In this document: positions 8,285 through 17,058 of the stretch, piece by piece | Layout of the letters: every line of letters begins with the position of its first letter | How positions within the stretch are numbered: position 1 is the stretch's first letter | Origin: Mycobacterium syngnathidarum | GTDB taxonomy: Bacteria > Actinomycetota > Actinomycetes > Mycobacteriales > Mycobacteriaceae | NCBI RefSeq assembly: GCF_001942625.1 | Contig: NZ_MLCL01000089.1 | Span: 372,001 to 436,000 of the forward strand | Reading direction: 5' to 3' | DNA length: 64,000 nucleotides | The notes under the pieces: model-generated | What the model was told of the DNA's origin: nothing | The model's input: only the letters and a program-made list of their open reading frames with translations | The model's database searches: none | Translations under genes and position numbers: made by a program

Positions 8285-9370
8285 TCAGCCCCACCAGAAC
8301 GACGCGGCGATGATGCAGTACAGCCCGATCAGCGCCGCGCCTTCCAACCACGTCGACTCCCCGTCGAATGCGATGATCGCCGCCAGGACGACGGCGACCA
8401 GCAGCGCAACGATCAGCATGGGCCCGAACACCAGGGTCAGTGACGCGAGCCCGAAGACCTGACTGACCAACACCAGTACCGGGGCCAGCACCAGGGCGAT
8501 CTGGATGGGGCTGTTCAGGATGAGCGAAAACGCGTACTCGGCCTGGTTTTTGGCGGCCAACTGCACGCCGACGACATTCTCGACGGCGTTGCCTGCGATG
8601 GCCACGATCACCAGACCGGCGAAGGCCTGCGAGATGTGGAGCGAGTCCATGGCCGGCTCGAGCGCGTCGACAAACCAGTCCGATACGAACGCCGCCGCCG
8701 CACCCGCGATGGCCAGCATGCCGATCGCCAACCCGACCGGCCAGCGCGGCGCCTCTTTATCCGGTTGTGGCGCAGGGGTAGTGGTCTTGTTCTTGTCCCG
8801 GCTCAAGGAATACGGCAACGACAGCGCGAACAGCACCAGCAGGACAACCGACACGATCATCGAGAAGGACACTTCGTGTTCGGAGGCGGGGGCGTGCACC
8901 TCGTGCGCGATCGACGGGATCGCCATGGCGGTGACCGAAAGCACCATCAGCACCAGGATGGTCCGGACCTGAGCGGAGCCGAGCTTCTGCGGGCCATGTT
9001 TCAGCCCGCCGACCAGGAACGCCAAGCCCAGCACGAGCAGCAGGTTGGCCAGGATGGAGCCGATCAACGCGGCCCGCACCACGTCGACCAGCCCGGCCTT
9101 GAGCGCGAAGATGCAGATGAACAGCTCCGGCAGATTGCCCAGCGCGGATTGCAGCACTCCGGTTGCGCCGGGGCCGAACCGGTCGCCGAGCTGCTCGACT
9201 GCCAGGCCGACGAGGGAGGCCAGCACGGTAACGGCCAGCGCGCTAACCACGAAGCCGACCAGGTGCGGCCAGCCACCGTAATGCGACAGCCCCGCCACCA
9301 CGCAGATGGCAAGTCCACCGAAGATCAACAGCTTGTCGGATCGGATGAGTGCCGTCCCCATGGGCGCCAT
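8285..9370 (-). CDS. Ca2+/H+ antiporter (CaCA superfamily, CAX type)
   Basis: 361 aa, about eleven transmembrane helices. Both alpha-repeat signatures are visible: ATGVLQSALGNLPELFICIFALKAG in the first half and VAIAGNAVENVVGVQLAAKNQAEYA in the second. Each has the GNxxE motif that binds the cation. A charged loop (SRDKNKTTTPAPQPDKEAP) separates the two halves. It should export Ca2+ from the cytoplasm in exchange for protons. A second possible start, the ATG at 9361, would remove three residues. It ends 11 bp from the convergent small membrane protein gene. Confidence 0.9.
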   Translation of the reverse strand: MAPMGTALIRSDKLLIFGGLAICVVAGLSHYGGWPHLVGFVVSALAVTVLASLVGLAVEQLGDRFGPGATGVLQSALGNLPELFICIFALKAGLVDVVRAALIGSILANLLLVLGLAFLVGGLKHGPQKLGSAQVRTILVLMVLSVTAMAIPSIAHEVHAPASEHEVSFSMIVSVVLLVLFALSLPYSLSRDKNKTTTPAPQPDKEAPRWPVGLAIGMLAIAGAAAAFVSDWFVDALEPAMDSLHISQAFAGLVIVAIAGNAVENVVGVQLAAKNQAEYAFSLILNSPIQIALVLAPVLVLVSQVFGLASLTLVFGPMLIVALLVAVVLAAIIAFDGESTWLEGAALIGLYCIIAASFWWG

Positions 9371-9407
9371 CTTGTCATGTCGACCCGGCTCGGGGGCCGA
9401 ACCGACG

Positions 9408-11744
9408 CTACCCCTTCAGCGCTTCGGCCACCGGGCCGAGTTCGAGGAGGACGGTTTCCCCATTGGCGTCGTCGAGCCCGTCGTTGTCGGTGATCACGTA
9501 CAGGTTCTGGTTTCCGGCGATGGCGACGCCCTCGACCTTCTCCTGGACATAGCCGTTGGTGGCCTGCAGATCGGGCACCAGGTTGCGGGCCAACGTCTTC
9601 GGCAGCACCTGCGGCTTCTCGGCGGCCGTGGCCACGCCTTGGCCGTCGGGGATCGCAACCCGATATAGCGCTTTCACGCGCGCGTCGGGGCCGTTGAGTT
9701 TGTCGCGTTCGAGGAGCAGCAATTCGCCGTCGTGGACGGTGATTTCGGAGATGCCGATCCAGTCGCCGTTGGCGCCGGTGGGGTCCAGCTGGTAGCCGAA
9801 CCATTCCCACCTGTCCCCGTCCGAGGTGTAGCGCCCGATGCGGACGACGCCTTTGGGATCGGATTTGAGTTCGCGTTGCAGCGCCACCCAGACCGAGTCT
9901 CCTGCGCTGTTCGGCTGGAGGGCAACACCTTCCAATCCGTTGCTGCCGAGTTGCGCGGCGATGTCGTTGGGCAACGCTCCCCGCTTCTCGATTCTGCCGT
10001 CGGCGGCAACGTAGATGAGCTGGTTGCCGGGCCCGTCTTCGCCTTCCACCGCCAGGATGAATCCGCCGTCGGTGCGGGCCGATATGCCCTCGGTGTCGAG
10101 GGTGACGGGCTTGCCGTCTTCGGTGATCGCCAGCTCGGTGTCGATCAGCGCCGGTTGTTGTGCCACGTCGACGCCGAGGATGCGGGCCGGGCCGTAGGCG
10201 CTGTCGGTTGCGGTGTAGAGCCGGTTGGAGTCCTTCGGGTCGGCCGACAGCGCGCCAAGCGCTCCCCAGCCGATCGGTGTGCCGTCGATGTCACCGGACA
10301 CGATGGAGGGGAAGCTCGGTTTGCCTGCGGCGGCGAAGGTTTCACCGTAGCCGTAGATATTCACCGAGGCGCGTACCCGCTCTTCGGCGTCGTCGGCCTC
10401 TGAGGAGATGGCCAGCAGATTGCGCGCCGGGATCGGCAGCACACCTTCGGGCCCGGGGGTGGTGGGCAGGATCTGCCGGAAGACCGGCGCGGTGGGGTCG
10501 CTGACGTCGTAGACGGCGACGAAGTTGCTGCGTTCCGAGGCGATCAGCGCCGTGGGCCGGCCGCCGATGTTGGTGATGGCCAGGCCTTCCGGTTCCGGTC
10601 CCTTGGCCTCGGCCCGGCTTTCGATGTGCAGACCGGTGCGCACCGCCAGTTGCTCGATCGAGTTTCCGGCGTCCCAGGTGACCTCGCCGGTTCTCGCGTC
10701 GAAGATCGTCCAACCGCGGGTGCCGCCCTTCCAGTCGCCCTCGTTGGCGGTGGCGACGTGATCGTCGCCGATCCAGCCGATGGCATCGGGTTCCCGTGGG
10801 GTGTCTTTGATCGAGCCGGTCTGGTCGATCACGTCGTCCTCTTTGGTGTCGATGCCGTCGACGGATTCGCTTCCGGCGCTGAAGATCTTGGTGACGGTGC
10901 CGGTGTGGCCGTCGATGACGGCGATGCCGTTGTTCTCCTGCAGCGTCACCGCGACCTGGCCGCGGGAGTTGATGCTGACGTACTCGGGTTCGAGGTCGTC
11001 GGGGGTGTCCAGGCCGGCGGCGCGGGCGGCCTCGACGTCGAAGTCGACCTTGCGCGGTGCCCAGGTGTCCGGTGCGCCCTTGAGGTCGATGAGTTGCACG
11101 AATCCGGTGGGCGGCTGGGGCAGATCGCCTTCCTCCTTACCGGGCGGGGTGAACTCCTCGTTGCGCTGGTTCTCCATGGCGATCGCGGCGACGCTGCCAT
11201 CGGGGCTGATCGCGATCGAGTCGGGCTGGCCGCCCAGGTCGATGCTGTGCACGCGGGTGCGGTCGCCGGTGCGGACGATGTCGACGCGGCCGGACGGGTG
11301 CGCGAAGTCGCCGCCGGTGGTGTCGACGACGACGAGAACGAACTCGCCGACCGCCGCCACCGAGGTGGGCTGGTCATCCTTGTGGCCCAGCTCGGCGAGG
11401 GAAAGCGTGCCTGCGCCAACCGGTTTGGCGGGATCTGTGATGTCGAGGAAGCCGATGCGCTTGGCGGCGGCATCGGTGTAGATGAGCGTGTTGCCGTCGG
11501 GGGTGACCGTGGAGATCTCCGCGACGGTTTCCTTTTCCACCGGATCTTCGGCAGGCCTGTTGAGGTACACCGGGTAGGTGGCGGTGCGGTGGTAGCTGTC
11601 TTGGGCCGCAAGATTCCAGTCGATCGGCGAGGTGGCCTTCGGTGTCTGCGGTCCGCCCTCCCCCGGCTTGTTGTCCTCGGTAGAGCAGCCCGCCAGGATC
11701 AGCGCTGCCACGGTGGTCACCGCTGCGGCCCGTGCCGTTTTCAT
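9408..11744 (-). CDS. Secreted lipoprotein with beta-propeller and esterase-like phytase domains
   Basis: 778 aa, ATG start. The signal peptide ends in lipobox ILAGC (Cys about residue 20). Residues about 60-450 contain repeated blade-like segments (TPDGNTLIYTDAAAKRIGFLDI, ISPDGSVAAIAMENQRNE, EPEGLAITNIGGRPTALIASERSNFVAVYDVS), typical of choice-of-anchor-I/WD-like propellers. Residues about 470-778 resemble esterase-like activity of phytase domains (DTEGISARTDGGFILAVEGE, GLEGVALQP, VEGVAIAGNQNLYVITDNDG). The combination is common in actinobacterial exported proteins. The substrate is unknown; phosphate-ester scavenging is only an inference. Expected to be anchored on the outer face of the membrane. 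Confidence 0.85.
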   Translation of the reverse strand: MKTARAAAVTTVAALILAGCSTEDNKPGEGGPQTPKATSPIDWNLAAQDSYHRTATYPVYLNRPAEDPVEKETVAEISTVTPDGNTLIYTDAAAKRIGFLDITDPAKPVGAGTLSLAELGHKDDQPTSVAAVGEFVLVVVDTTGGDFAHPSGRVDIVRTGDRTRVHSIDLGGQPDSIAISPDGSVAAIAMENQRNEEFTPPGKEEGDLPQPPTGFVQLIDLKGAPDTWAPRKVDFDVEAARAAGLDTPDDLEPEYVSINSRGQVAVTLQENNGIAVIDGHTGTVTKIFSAGSESVDGIDTKEDDVIDQTGSIKDTPREPDAIGWIGDDHVATANEGDWKGGTRGWTIFDARTGEVTWDAGNSIEQLAVRTGLHIESRAEAKGPEPEGLAITNIGGRPTALIASERSNFVAVYDVSDPTAPVFRQILPTTPGPEGVLPIPARNLLAISSEADDAEERVRASVNIYGYGETFAAAGKPSFPSIVSGDIDGTPIGWGALGALSADPKDSNRLYTATDSAYGPARILGVDVAQQPALIDTELAITEDGKPVTLDTEGISARTDGGFILAVEGEDGPGNQLIYVAADGRIEKRGALPNDIAAQLGSNGLEGVALQPNSAGDSVWVALQRELKSDPKGVVRIGRYTSDGDRWEWFGYQLDPTGANGDWIGISEITVHDGELLLLERDKLNGPDARVKALYRVAIPDGQGVATAAEKPQVLPKTLARNLVPDLQATNGYVQEKVEGVAIAGNQNLYVITDNDGLDDANGETVLLELGPVAEALKG

Positions 11745-11857
11745 TCGTCACCCTCTTCAGTTCTGCTGATGCGTCGCCCGAGCTTGCCTGGCACAGATGA
11801 CCCGGAGGGAGTTCGCAGATGAACGCACGGCAACGGGATCCACCCGCCGGCCGCCAG

Positions 11858-12265
11858 CTACAGCGATGCCGACAGCGGTCCGAGGACCTGGCACTGCGGG
11901 GCGATCTCGGCGATGCCCATCCAACCGCCGCAGCCGCGGCCGGTGGCCACGTAGGCAGCGCCGGGGCGGTAGGGCGACAACACCTCCGCCGGTCGGGTTC
12001 CCCTGCCCTGGTTGCATTGCACCGGTGAGGCGTTGTCCTGACGCTGCACGCAGGCGACGCTGAAACGGGGGTCTGCGGGTGCTCCACACGCCGAGGGTGA
12101 GACCGTCACGCTGACCATGGCGGCACCGTCGACGTGAACGACGGCCGGCGGCGACAGCGTGAAGGCGCATGGCGGTGCGGGCTCGGCGTGGACAACCGGC
12201 GAGGCGACGCCGGCGAGTCCGGCGATCACCACCCCTGACAGCAGCACCAAAATGGCACGAGCCAT
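11858..12265 (-). CDS. Small exported protein, cysteine-containing
   Basis: 135 aa. I start at the ATG at 12265, because it gives a clean signal peptide (MARAILVLLSGVVIAGLAGVA with an AxA-like site near VHAEPA); the frame runs open to 12325. The mature part has six cysteines (PPCAF, SACGAP, VACVQ, VQCNQ, RGCGG, PQCQV), so it should be disulfide-rich. The beta-rich pattern PPAVVHVDGAAMVSVTVSPS looks Ig-like. No function is known. It is 60 bp downstream of the MscS gene on the same strand. Confidence 0.75.
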   Translation of the reverse strand: MARAILVLLSGVVIAGLAGVASPVVHAEPAPPCAFTLSPPAVVHVDGAAMVSVTVSPSACGAPADPRFSVACVQRQDNASPVQCNQGRGTRPAEVLSPYRPGAAYVATGRGCGGWMGIAEIAPQCQVLGPLSASL

Positions 12266-12325
12266 GCGATCAGCGTAGTTCAGGGCCGTCGTTATTTTCG
12301 GCGATGAGCTGATCGGCCCGGCCAA

Positions 12326-13288
12326 TTACGCGCCGTCGGTCTCCTGACCGCCGACGACGGCGTGAATGCGCCCCTGCGGGTAGGGCAGGTTGATTCCGTT
12401 TTCGTCGTAGGCGCGCAGAATTTCCCGACGCAGCTTGCGTTGCACCGACCATTGCGCGTTCGGCCGGGTCTTGAGGGTCATTCGCAACGTGAGCTGGTCG
12501 GCTGCCAGCGACTGCACGCCGAGCATCTCCGGTTCGCCGATGACCTTGCCGGCCATCGACGGGTCGGCGATGACGTCCTCGGCGGCTTCGACGGCCACCT
12601 GCTGGGCGCGGTCCACGTCGGCGGTCAGGGCCACTGGCACCTCGATACGTGCCACGGCGTAGTCCTGGCTCATGTTGCCGACGCGGGCGATCTCACCGTT
12701 GCGGACGTACCACAACGTGCCGTCGATATCGCGGATGGTGGTGATCCGGAGTCCGACGCTCTGCACCTCGCCGATCACTTCCCCGACATCGACGGTGTCA
12801 CCGACGCCGTACTGGTCCTCCAGCAGCATGAACACGCCGCTGACGAAATCGCGCACCAGGTTCTGGGCGCCGAAACCGATCGCGAGGCCAACCACGCCGG
12901 CCGAGGCGATGAACGGCGCGATGTTCACACCGAGCACGCTCAGAATCGCCAACACCACCCACACCAGTAACACAATGGATGCGGTGGACTTGAGGACCGA
13001 CCCGATGGTCTGGGCCCGCTGCTGGCGGCGTTCGGCCGCCCGGGCCACATTCGTCGCCGACGCCCGGTCCCGCAGATAGCGAAGCAGCGGCGGCTTCTTT
13101 GCTTGCCCCTCAAGTTCGCCGCTAACGGACTTCTTGGCCCTGCCGGTGGTCGCACGGTCGATCATGCGATGCAGCAAAAATCGAATGATCAACGCTACGA
13201 CGATGTACGCCACGACCCTGACGGGGACCTCAATCAGCCAATGTCGATTGGTTTCCGTCCACTCAAAAGCCAGGTTGTACATTTCCAC
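12326..13288 (-). CDS. Small-conductance mechanosensitive channel, MscS family
   Basis: 320 aa from a GTG start. One N-terminal helix (about 21-41) is followed by a basic cytoplasmic loop, then a helix at 95-120 and the pore helix TM3 with glycine/alanine packing (APFIASAGVVGLAIGFGAQNLVRDFVSGVFMLLEDQYGVGD). After that comes the beta domain (VGEVIGEVQSVGLRITTIRDIDGTLWYVRNGEI) and the C-terminal alpha/beta domain. It should open on membrane tension during hypo-osmotic shock and release solutes. It has fewer N-terminal helices than larger paralogues. Confidence 0.93.
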   Translation of the reverse strand: MEMYNLAFEWTETNRHWLIEVPVRVVAYIVVALIIRFLLHRMIDRATTGRAKKSVSGELEGQAKKPPLLRYLRDRASATNVARAAERRQQRAQTIGSVLKSTASIVLLVWVVLAILSVLGVNIAPFIASAGVVGLAIGFGAQNLVRDFVSGVFMLLEDQYGVGDTVDVGEVIGEVQSVGLRITTIRDIDGTLWYVRNGEIARVGNMSQDYAVARIEVPVALTADVDRAQQVAVEAAEDVIADPSMAGKVIGEPEMLGVQSLAADQLTLRMTLKTRPNAQWSVQRKLRREILRAYDENGINLPYPQGRIHAVVGGQETDGA

Positions 13289-13325
13289 GCTTTCGACCGT
13301 ACGACAGCGCTGACGCAGACGTCGA

Positions 13326-13658
13326 ATGCGCGCACCGAGTCACGGTGGCGCGGCCATCGCCAAACGAGCGCCCGCCGCTGTGCCATGTTTTCTGCTGGCA
13401 AGGCTGGCCGTCGACCGACGGTGGCAGGGCCACGGATTGGGGTGGGGCCTGCTTCGAGATGCGCTGCAACGAGCCTTGATGCTGTCGCAGTCAGTAGCCG
13501 CCCCGGCCTTGCTGGTTCATGCGCGGGACGAAGCAGCGCGAGATTTCTACCTCCACCATGCCGAGTTCATACAGTCCCCCGTGGATCCGTTTCACCTGTT
13601 CCTACCGATGAAAGCCATTGCGGCGGCCATTGATGACGTCCCTGACGGTCAGTCCTGA
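13326..13658 (+). pseudogene. Truncated GNAT (TacT-like) acetyltransferase toxin remnant
   Basis: The frame encodes the second half of a toxin-type GNAT enzyme: LLARLAVDRRWQGHGLGWGLLRDAL (acetyl-CoA loop, normally QGxGLG/A) and ALLVHARDEAARDFYLHHAEF followed by PVDPFHLFLPMKAI, the usual end of TacT-like toxins. About 60 N-terminal residues are missing, an in-frame stop lies at 13311, and no DUF1778 antitoxin gene lies upstream. The MscS gene starts at 13288 in the opposite direction, so the missing 5' half has been deleted. Family toxins acetylate aminoacyl-tRNA. I read this as a dead toxin gene. Confidence 0.6.
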
Positions 13659-13758
13659 GTCCTGGTCTGCCGGTCGACTGTCTCACTGAGCCGTTCGCGC
13701 CGCGCCGTGACGGCCGAGTGCCTACCGTGTATGCACCAGCAACCGAGAGGACAGCCCG

Positions 13759-15741
13759 TTGGCCGTCGCAGAACCCACCACACCGACGCTGCGCGAACTG
13801 ACCATCCGCGGGATCCTGCTCGGCGGAGCGATCACGCTGGTGTTCACTGCCGCAAACGTCTACCTCGGTCTCAAAGTCGGTCTGACGTTCGCCACCGCGA
13901 TCCCGGCCGCGGTGATCTCGATGGCGCTGCTGCGCAATTTTGCCAACCACTCGATCGTGGAGAACAACATCGTGCAGACCATCGCCTCGGCGGCGGGCAC
14001 GCTCTCGGCGATCATCTTCGTACTGCCCGGGCTGATCATGATCGGCTGGTGGACCGGGTTCCCGTACTGGATCACGGTCGCGGTGTGCGCGGTCGGCGGC
14101 ATCCTCGGCGTGATGTACTCCATCCCGCTGCGCCGGGCCCTGGTGACCGGCTCGGACCTGCCCTACCCCGAGGGCGTGGCCGCGGCCGAGGTGCTCAAGG
14201 TCGGTGACAGCCGCGGCGGTGTCGAAGAGAACCGCGTCGGCATCCGGATCATCGCGTTCGGTGCGCTGGTGTCGGCCGGGTTCGCGCTGCTGGCCAACCT
14301 CAAGGTGCTCGCCAACTATGTCGCGGCGTACTTCCGGGTCGGGGCCGGCGGCTCGATGTTCGGTGCCAGCCTGTCACTGGCGCTGGTCGGAGTGGGCCAT
14401 CTGATCGGGATGACCGTGGGCATCGCGATGCTCGTCGGGCTCGTCATCTCGTTCGGGATCCTGCTGCCGATCCGCACCATCGGCACGTTCGGGACCGACG
14501 CGTCCGTCGCCGACGTCATCGACGGGGTGTTCGTGCATGAGGTGCGGTTCATCGGGGCCGGGGCAATCGCGGTGGCGGCGGTGTGGACGCTGCTGAAGAT
14601 CCTGCGCCCGATCATCAAGGGCATCACCGAGGCCTTGGCCTCGGCCCGCGACCGCCGCCAGGGCCAGGCCGTCGACATCACCCAACGCGACATCCCGTTC
14701 CCCATCGTGGTGGGCATCGTGGTGGCGATGCTGGCTCCAATTGCCGTGCTGCTGTGGGATTTCAGCCACAGCACCATCCTGCACGGCACCGCAGCCGGGA
14801 TCATCGCGGCCAGCCTGGTGTTCATCTTCCTCGTCGGCCTGGTGATCGCCGCGGTGTGCGGCTACATGGCCGGCCTGATCGGCTCGTCGAACAGCCCCAT
14901 CTCCGGCGTCGGCATCCTCACGGTGATGATCGCCGCGTTGCTGATCAAGCTGGTGTACGGCCCGACCACCGATGACGGGTCGCTGGCGCTGGTGGCCTTC
15001 ACGCTGTTCGTCGCGGCCATCACCTTCGGGGTGGCCACCATCTCCAACGACAACCTGCAAGACCTCAAGACCGGCCAGCTGGTCGGCGCCACTCCGTGGA
15101 AACAGCAGGTGGCGTTGGTGATTGGGGTGCTGTTCGGCTCGGCGATCATCCCGCCGGTGCTCGACCTGATGCAACGCGCCTTCGGGTTCCTGGGCGCACC
15201 GGGCGCCACCGATCACGCGTTGGCCGCACCGCAGGCCGCGCTGATCTCGTCGCTGGCCAAGGGCGTGTTCGGCGGATCCCTGGACTGGTCGCTGATCGGG
15301 CTGGGCTCGGCGATCGGGGTGGTGATCGTGGTTGTTGACGAGATCCTCACCCGCACTTCGCGGTTCAGCTTGCCACCGCTGGCCGTCGGGATGGGGATGT
15401 ACCTGCCGATGAGCCTGACCCTGATCATCCCGCTCGGTTCGCTGCTGGGGTTCTTCTACAACAAGTGGGCCGACCGGACCGGTGGCGACGTCGACCGCAA
15501 GAAGCGGCTCGGGGTGCTGCTGGCCACCGGCATGATTGTCGGCGAGAGTCTCTACGGCGTGGTGTTCGCCGGGTTCGTCGCCGGAACCGGAAGCGACGAC
15601 CCGTTCGCGATCTTCCCCGGGAATGACGGGACGCCGGCCGAGATCATCGGGATCGTGGCATTCGCAGCTGTTCTCATGTGGCTCTACAAGCGGACGCAGA
15701 AGATCTCTGCGCGCGAGTTGCCCGTGTCTTCGGGGGCGTAG
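13759..15741 (+). CDS. OPT-family oligopeptide/metal-chelate transporter
   Basis: 660 aa from a TTG start, about 16 hydrophobic helices. Family signatures seen: VYLGLKVGLTFATAIPAAV, NIVQTIASAAGT, the SDLPYPEGVAAAEVLK motif, SNSPISGVGILT, and DNLQDLKTGQLVGATPWKQQ in the second half. Members import oligopeptides or metal complexes by proton symport. The substrate of this bacterial branch cannot be read from the sequence. It is flanked by a decayed toxin gene and a Fic gene with its own operator. Confidence 0.9.
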   Translation: MAVAEPTTPTLRELTIRGILLGGAITLVFTAANVYLGLKVGLTFATAIPAAVISMALLRNFANHSIVENNIVQTIASAAGTLSAIIFVLPGLIMIGWWTGFPYWITVAVCAVGGILGVMYSIPLRRALVTGSDLPYPEGVAAAEVLKVGDSRGGVEENRVGIRIIAFGALVSAGFALLANLKVLANYVAAYFRVGAGGSMFGASLSLALVGVGHLIGMTVGIAMLVGLVISFGILLPIRTIGTFGTDASVADVIDGVFVHEVRFIGAGAIAVAAVWTLLKILRPIIKGITEALASARDRRQGQAVDITQRDIPFPIVVGIVVAMLAPIAVLLWDFSHSTILHGTAAGIIAASLVFIFLVGLVIAAVCGYMAGLIGSSNSPISGVGILTVMIAALLIKLVYGPTTDDGSLALVAFTLFVAAITFGVATISNDNLQDLKTGQLVGATPWKQQVALVIGVLFGSAIIPPVLDLMQRAFGFLGAPGATDHALAAPQAALISSLAKGVFGGSLDWSLIGLGSAIGVVIVVVDEILTRTSRFSLPPLAVGMGMYLPMSLTLIIPLGSLLGFFYNKWADRTGGDVDRKKRLGVLLATGMIVGESLYGVVFAGFVAGTGSDDPFAIFPGNDGTPAEIIGIVAFAAVLMWLYKRTQKISARELPVSSGA

Positions 15742-15791
15742 TCGTCGCCGTCGCCCGAGCAGACGGCCGCAACCCGGACCCTGACGCCCAC

Positions 15792-15843
15792 TAGTCCGAC
15801 TTATGACCACCAACTCGGATTAGTGGTAGTGTTAGTCCGAGTT
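15792..15843. promoter_or_regulatory. Three-copy repeat operator upstream of fic
   Basis: Three copies of an 11-bp element fall in 52 bp: TAGTCCGACTT at 15792-15802, its inverse AACTCGGATTA at 15812-15822, and TTAGTCCGAGTT at 15832-15843. Centre-to-centre spacing is about 20 bp, roughly two helical turns. The last copy touches the ribosome-binding site AGGAGG (15844-15849). The Fic protein has a C-terminal winged-helix-like region, so binding by Fic itself is a reasonable inference. Confidence 0.5.
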
Positions 15844-15852
15844 AGGAGGTCC

Positions 15853-17058
15853 ATGAGGCCGGCAAGCCACGCATGGCCACCGCACCGCCAGGAATCCCGG
15901 GATTGGACGCAGGCGCACCGCGGCGGCACCCGCGACGACCGCATGCTCCGTTCAATCGTTGTGTCGTTGCCGCCGCTCATCGCAGACCGCACCGTCGCTC
16001 TCGATTCAGAAATCGCGGCCGATCTGGAAACGGCGACATCCGAGATCACCAAGCTCGACGGCACCTACGCCGACGACCTGTCAGCATTGGGCACCCTCCT
16101 GCTCCGCACCGAATCGGTGGCTTCATCGAAAATCGAGCAGATCGAAGCCAGCGTCGACGACTACGCGCGCGCGTTGCATGGTGTCCGTGCGAACTCCTCT
16201 GCTGTCGCCATGGCTGCGGCGACGTCCGCACTGGAGGCAATGATCGGAACGGTCGGCCCGCGCAAACCCATCCGCCTTTCCGCTATCAACGCGGCCCACG
16301 CAGCGCTCATGCGCGACGATCCTTCCGAGTCTTCGGCCGCAGGCGAGCTCCGCGACGTGCAGAACTGGATCGGTGGCAGCGACTTCTCCCCACGCGGTGC
16401 GCTCTACATTCCGCCACCACCGGACACGGTGCAGGACTACATGAAGGACCTCATCACCTTCGCCAACCGCGACGACATGCCAGTGTTGTTGCAGGCGGCC
16501 ATCGCACATGCGCAGTTCGAGTCGATCCACCCCTTCACCGACGGCAACGGCCGAATCGGCCGAGCCCTCATCAACACCATCTTGCGGCGGAGGGGAACCA
16601 CTACTCGTGTGGTGGTGCCATTGGCCTCGGCGTTGGTTGCGCGCCGTGACGACTACTTCGATGCACTGGGCAGTTATCGTTCCGGTGACCTTGCTCCACT
16701 GCTGGGCACTTTCATCTGCTCCGCCGGGATCGCCTCGGCCGAGTCGCGGATCACAGCGGAACGCCTGCGCGAAATCCCCAGTCAGTGGCGCGAACTCACG
16801 GGTCCGGTGCGACGCGCTAGCGCCGCCGCCAAGCTTCTAGGTCTGTTACCTGCCACACCCATTCTGACTTCTGACGACGCCGTCGCCTTGGTCGACGCAC
16901 CGCGCAGCAGCGTGTTCGATGCCATCAACCGACTACGCGACGCCGAAGTTCTCCGCGCATTGACCGATCGAAAGCGAGACCAGATCTGGGGTGCCAGTTT
17001 GGTACTCGATGAGCTAGACGACCTCGGCAGCCGGATCGCGGCAGCAGTTCGTGGTTAG
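15853..17058 (+). CDS. Fic-family AMP-transferase with C-terminal HTH
   Basis: 401 aa. The start ATG at 15853 follows a near-perfect SD, AGGAGG, by 3 bp. The N-terminal alpha-helical part carries an SSKIEQIEAS segment, matching the S/TxxxE-type inhibitory helix of class II Fic proteins. The catalytic loop HPFTDGNGRIGRAL is complete, with His, Asp, Gly-Asn-Gly and Arg all present. After residue about 340 a winged-helix-like region follows (LTSDDAVALVDAPRSSVFDAINRLRDAEVLRAL). Such proteins AMPylate target proteins and can bind their own operator. The last 4 bp overlap the convergent jetD stop. Confidence 0.9.
   Translation: MRPASHAWPPHRQESRDWTQAHRGGTRDDRMLRSIVVSLPPLIADRTVALDSEIAADLETATSEITKLDGTYADDLSALGTLLLRTESVASSKIEQIEASVDDYARALHGVRANSSAVAMAAATSALEAMIGTVGPRKPIRLSAINAAHAALMRDDPSESSAAGELRDVQNWIGGSDFSPRGALYIPPPPDTVQDYMKDLITFANRDDMPVLLQAAIAHAQFESIHPFTDGNGRIGRALINTILRRRGTTTRVVVPLASALVARRDDYFDALGSYRSGDLAPLLGTFICSAGIASAESRITAERLREIPSQWRELTGPVRRASAAAKLLGLLPATPILTSDDAVALVDAPRSSVFDAINRLRDAEVLRALTDRKRDQIWGASLVLDELDDLGSRIAAAVRG

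Noticed and set aside
14374..15813. 479-aa minus-strand frame over the OPT transporter
   Set aside because: Arg/His/Gln-rich shadow; the + strand frame has clear OPT motifs.
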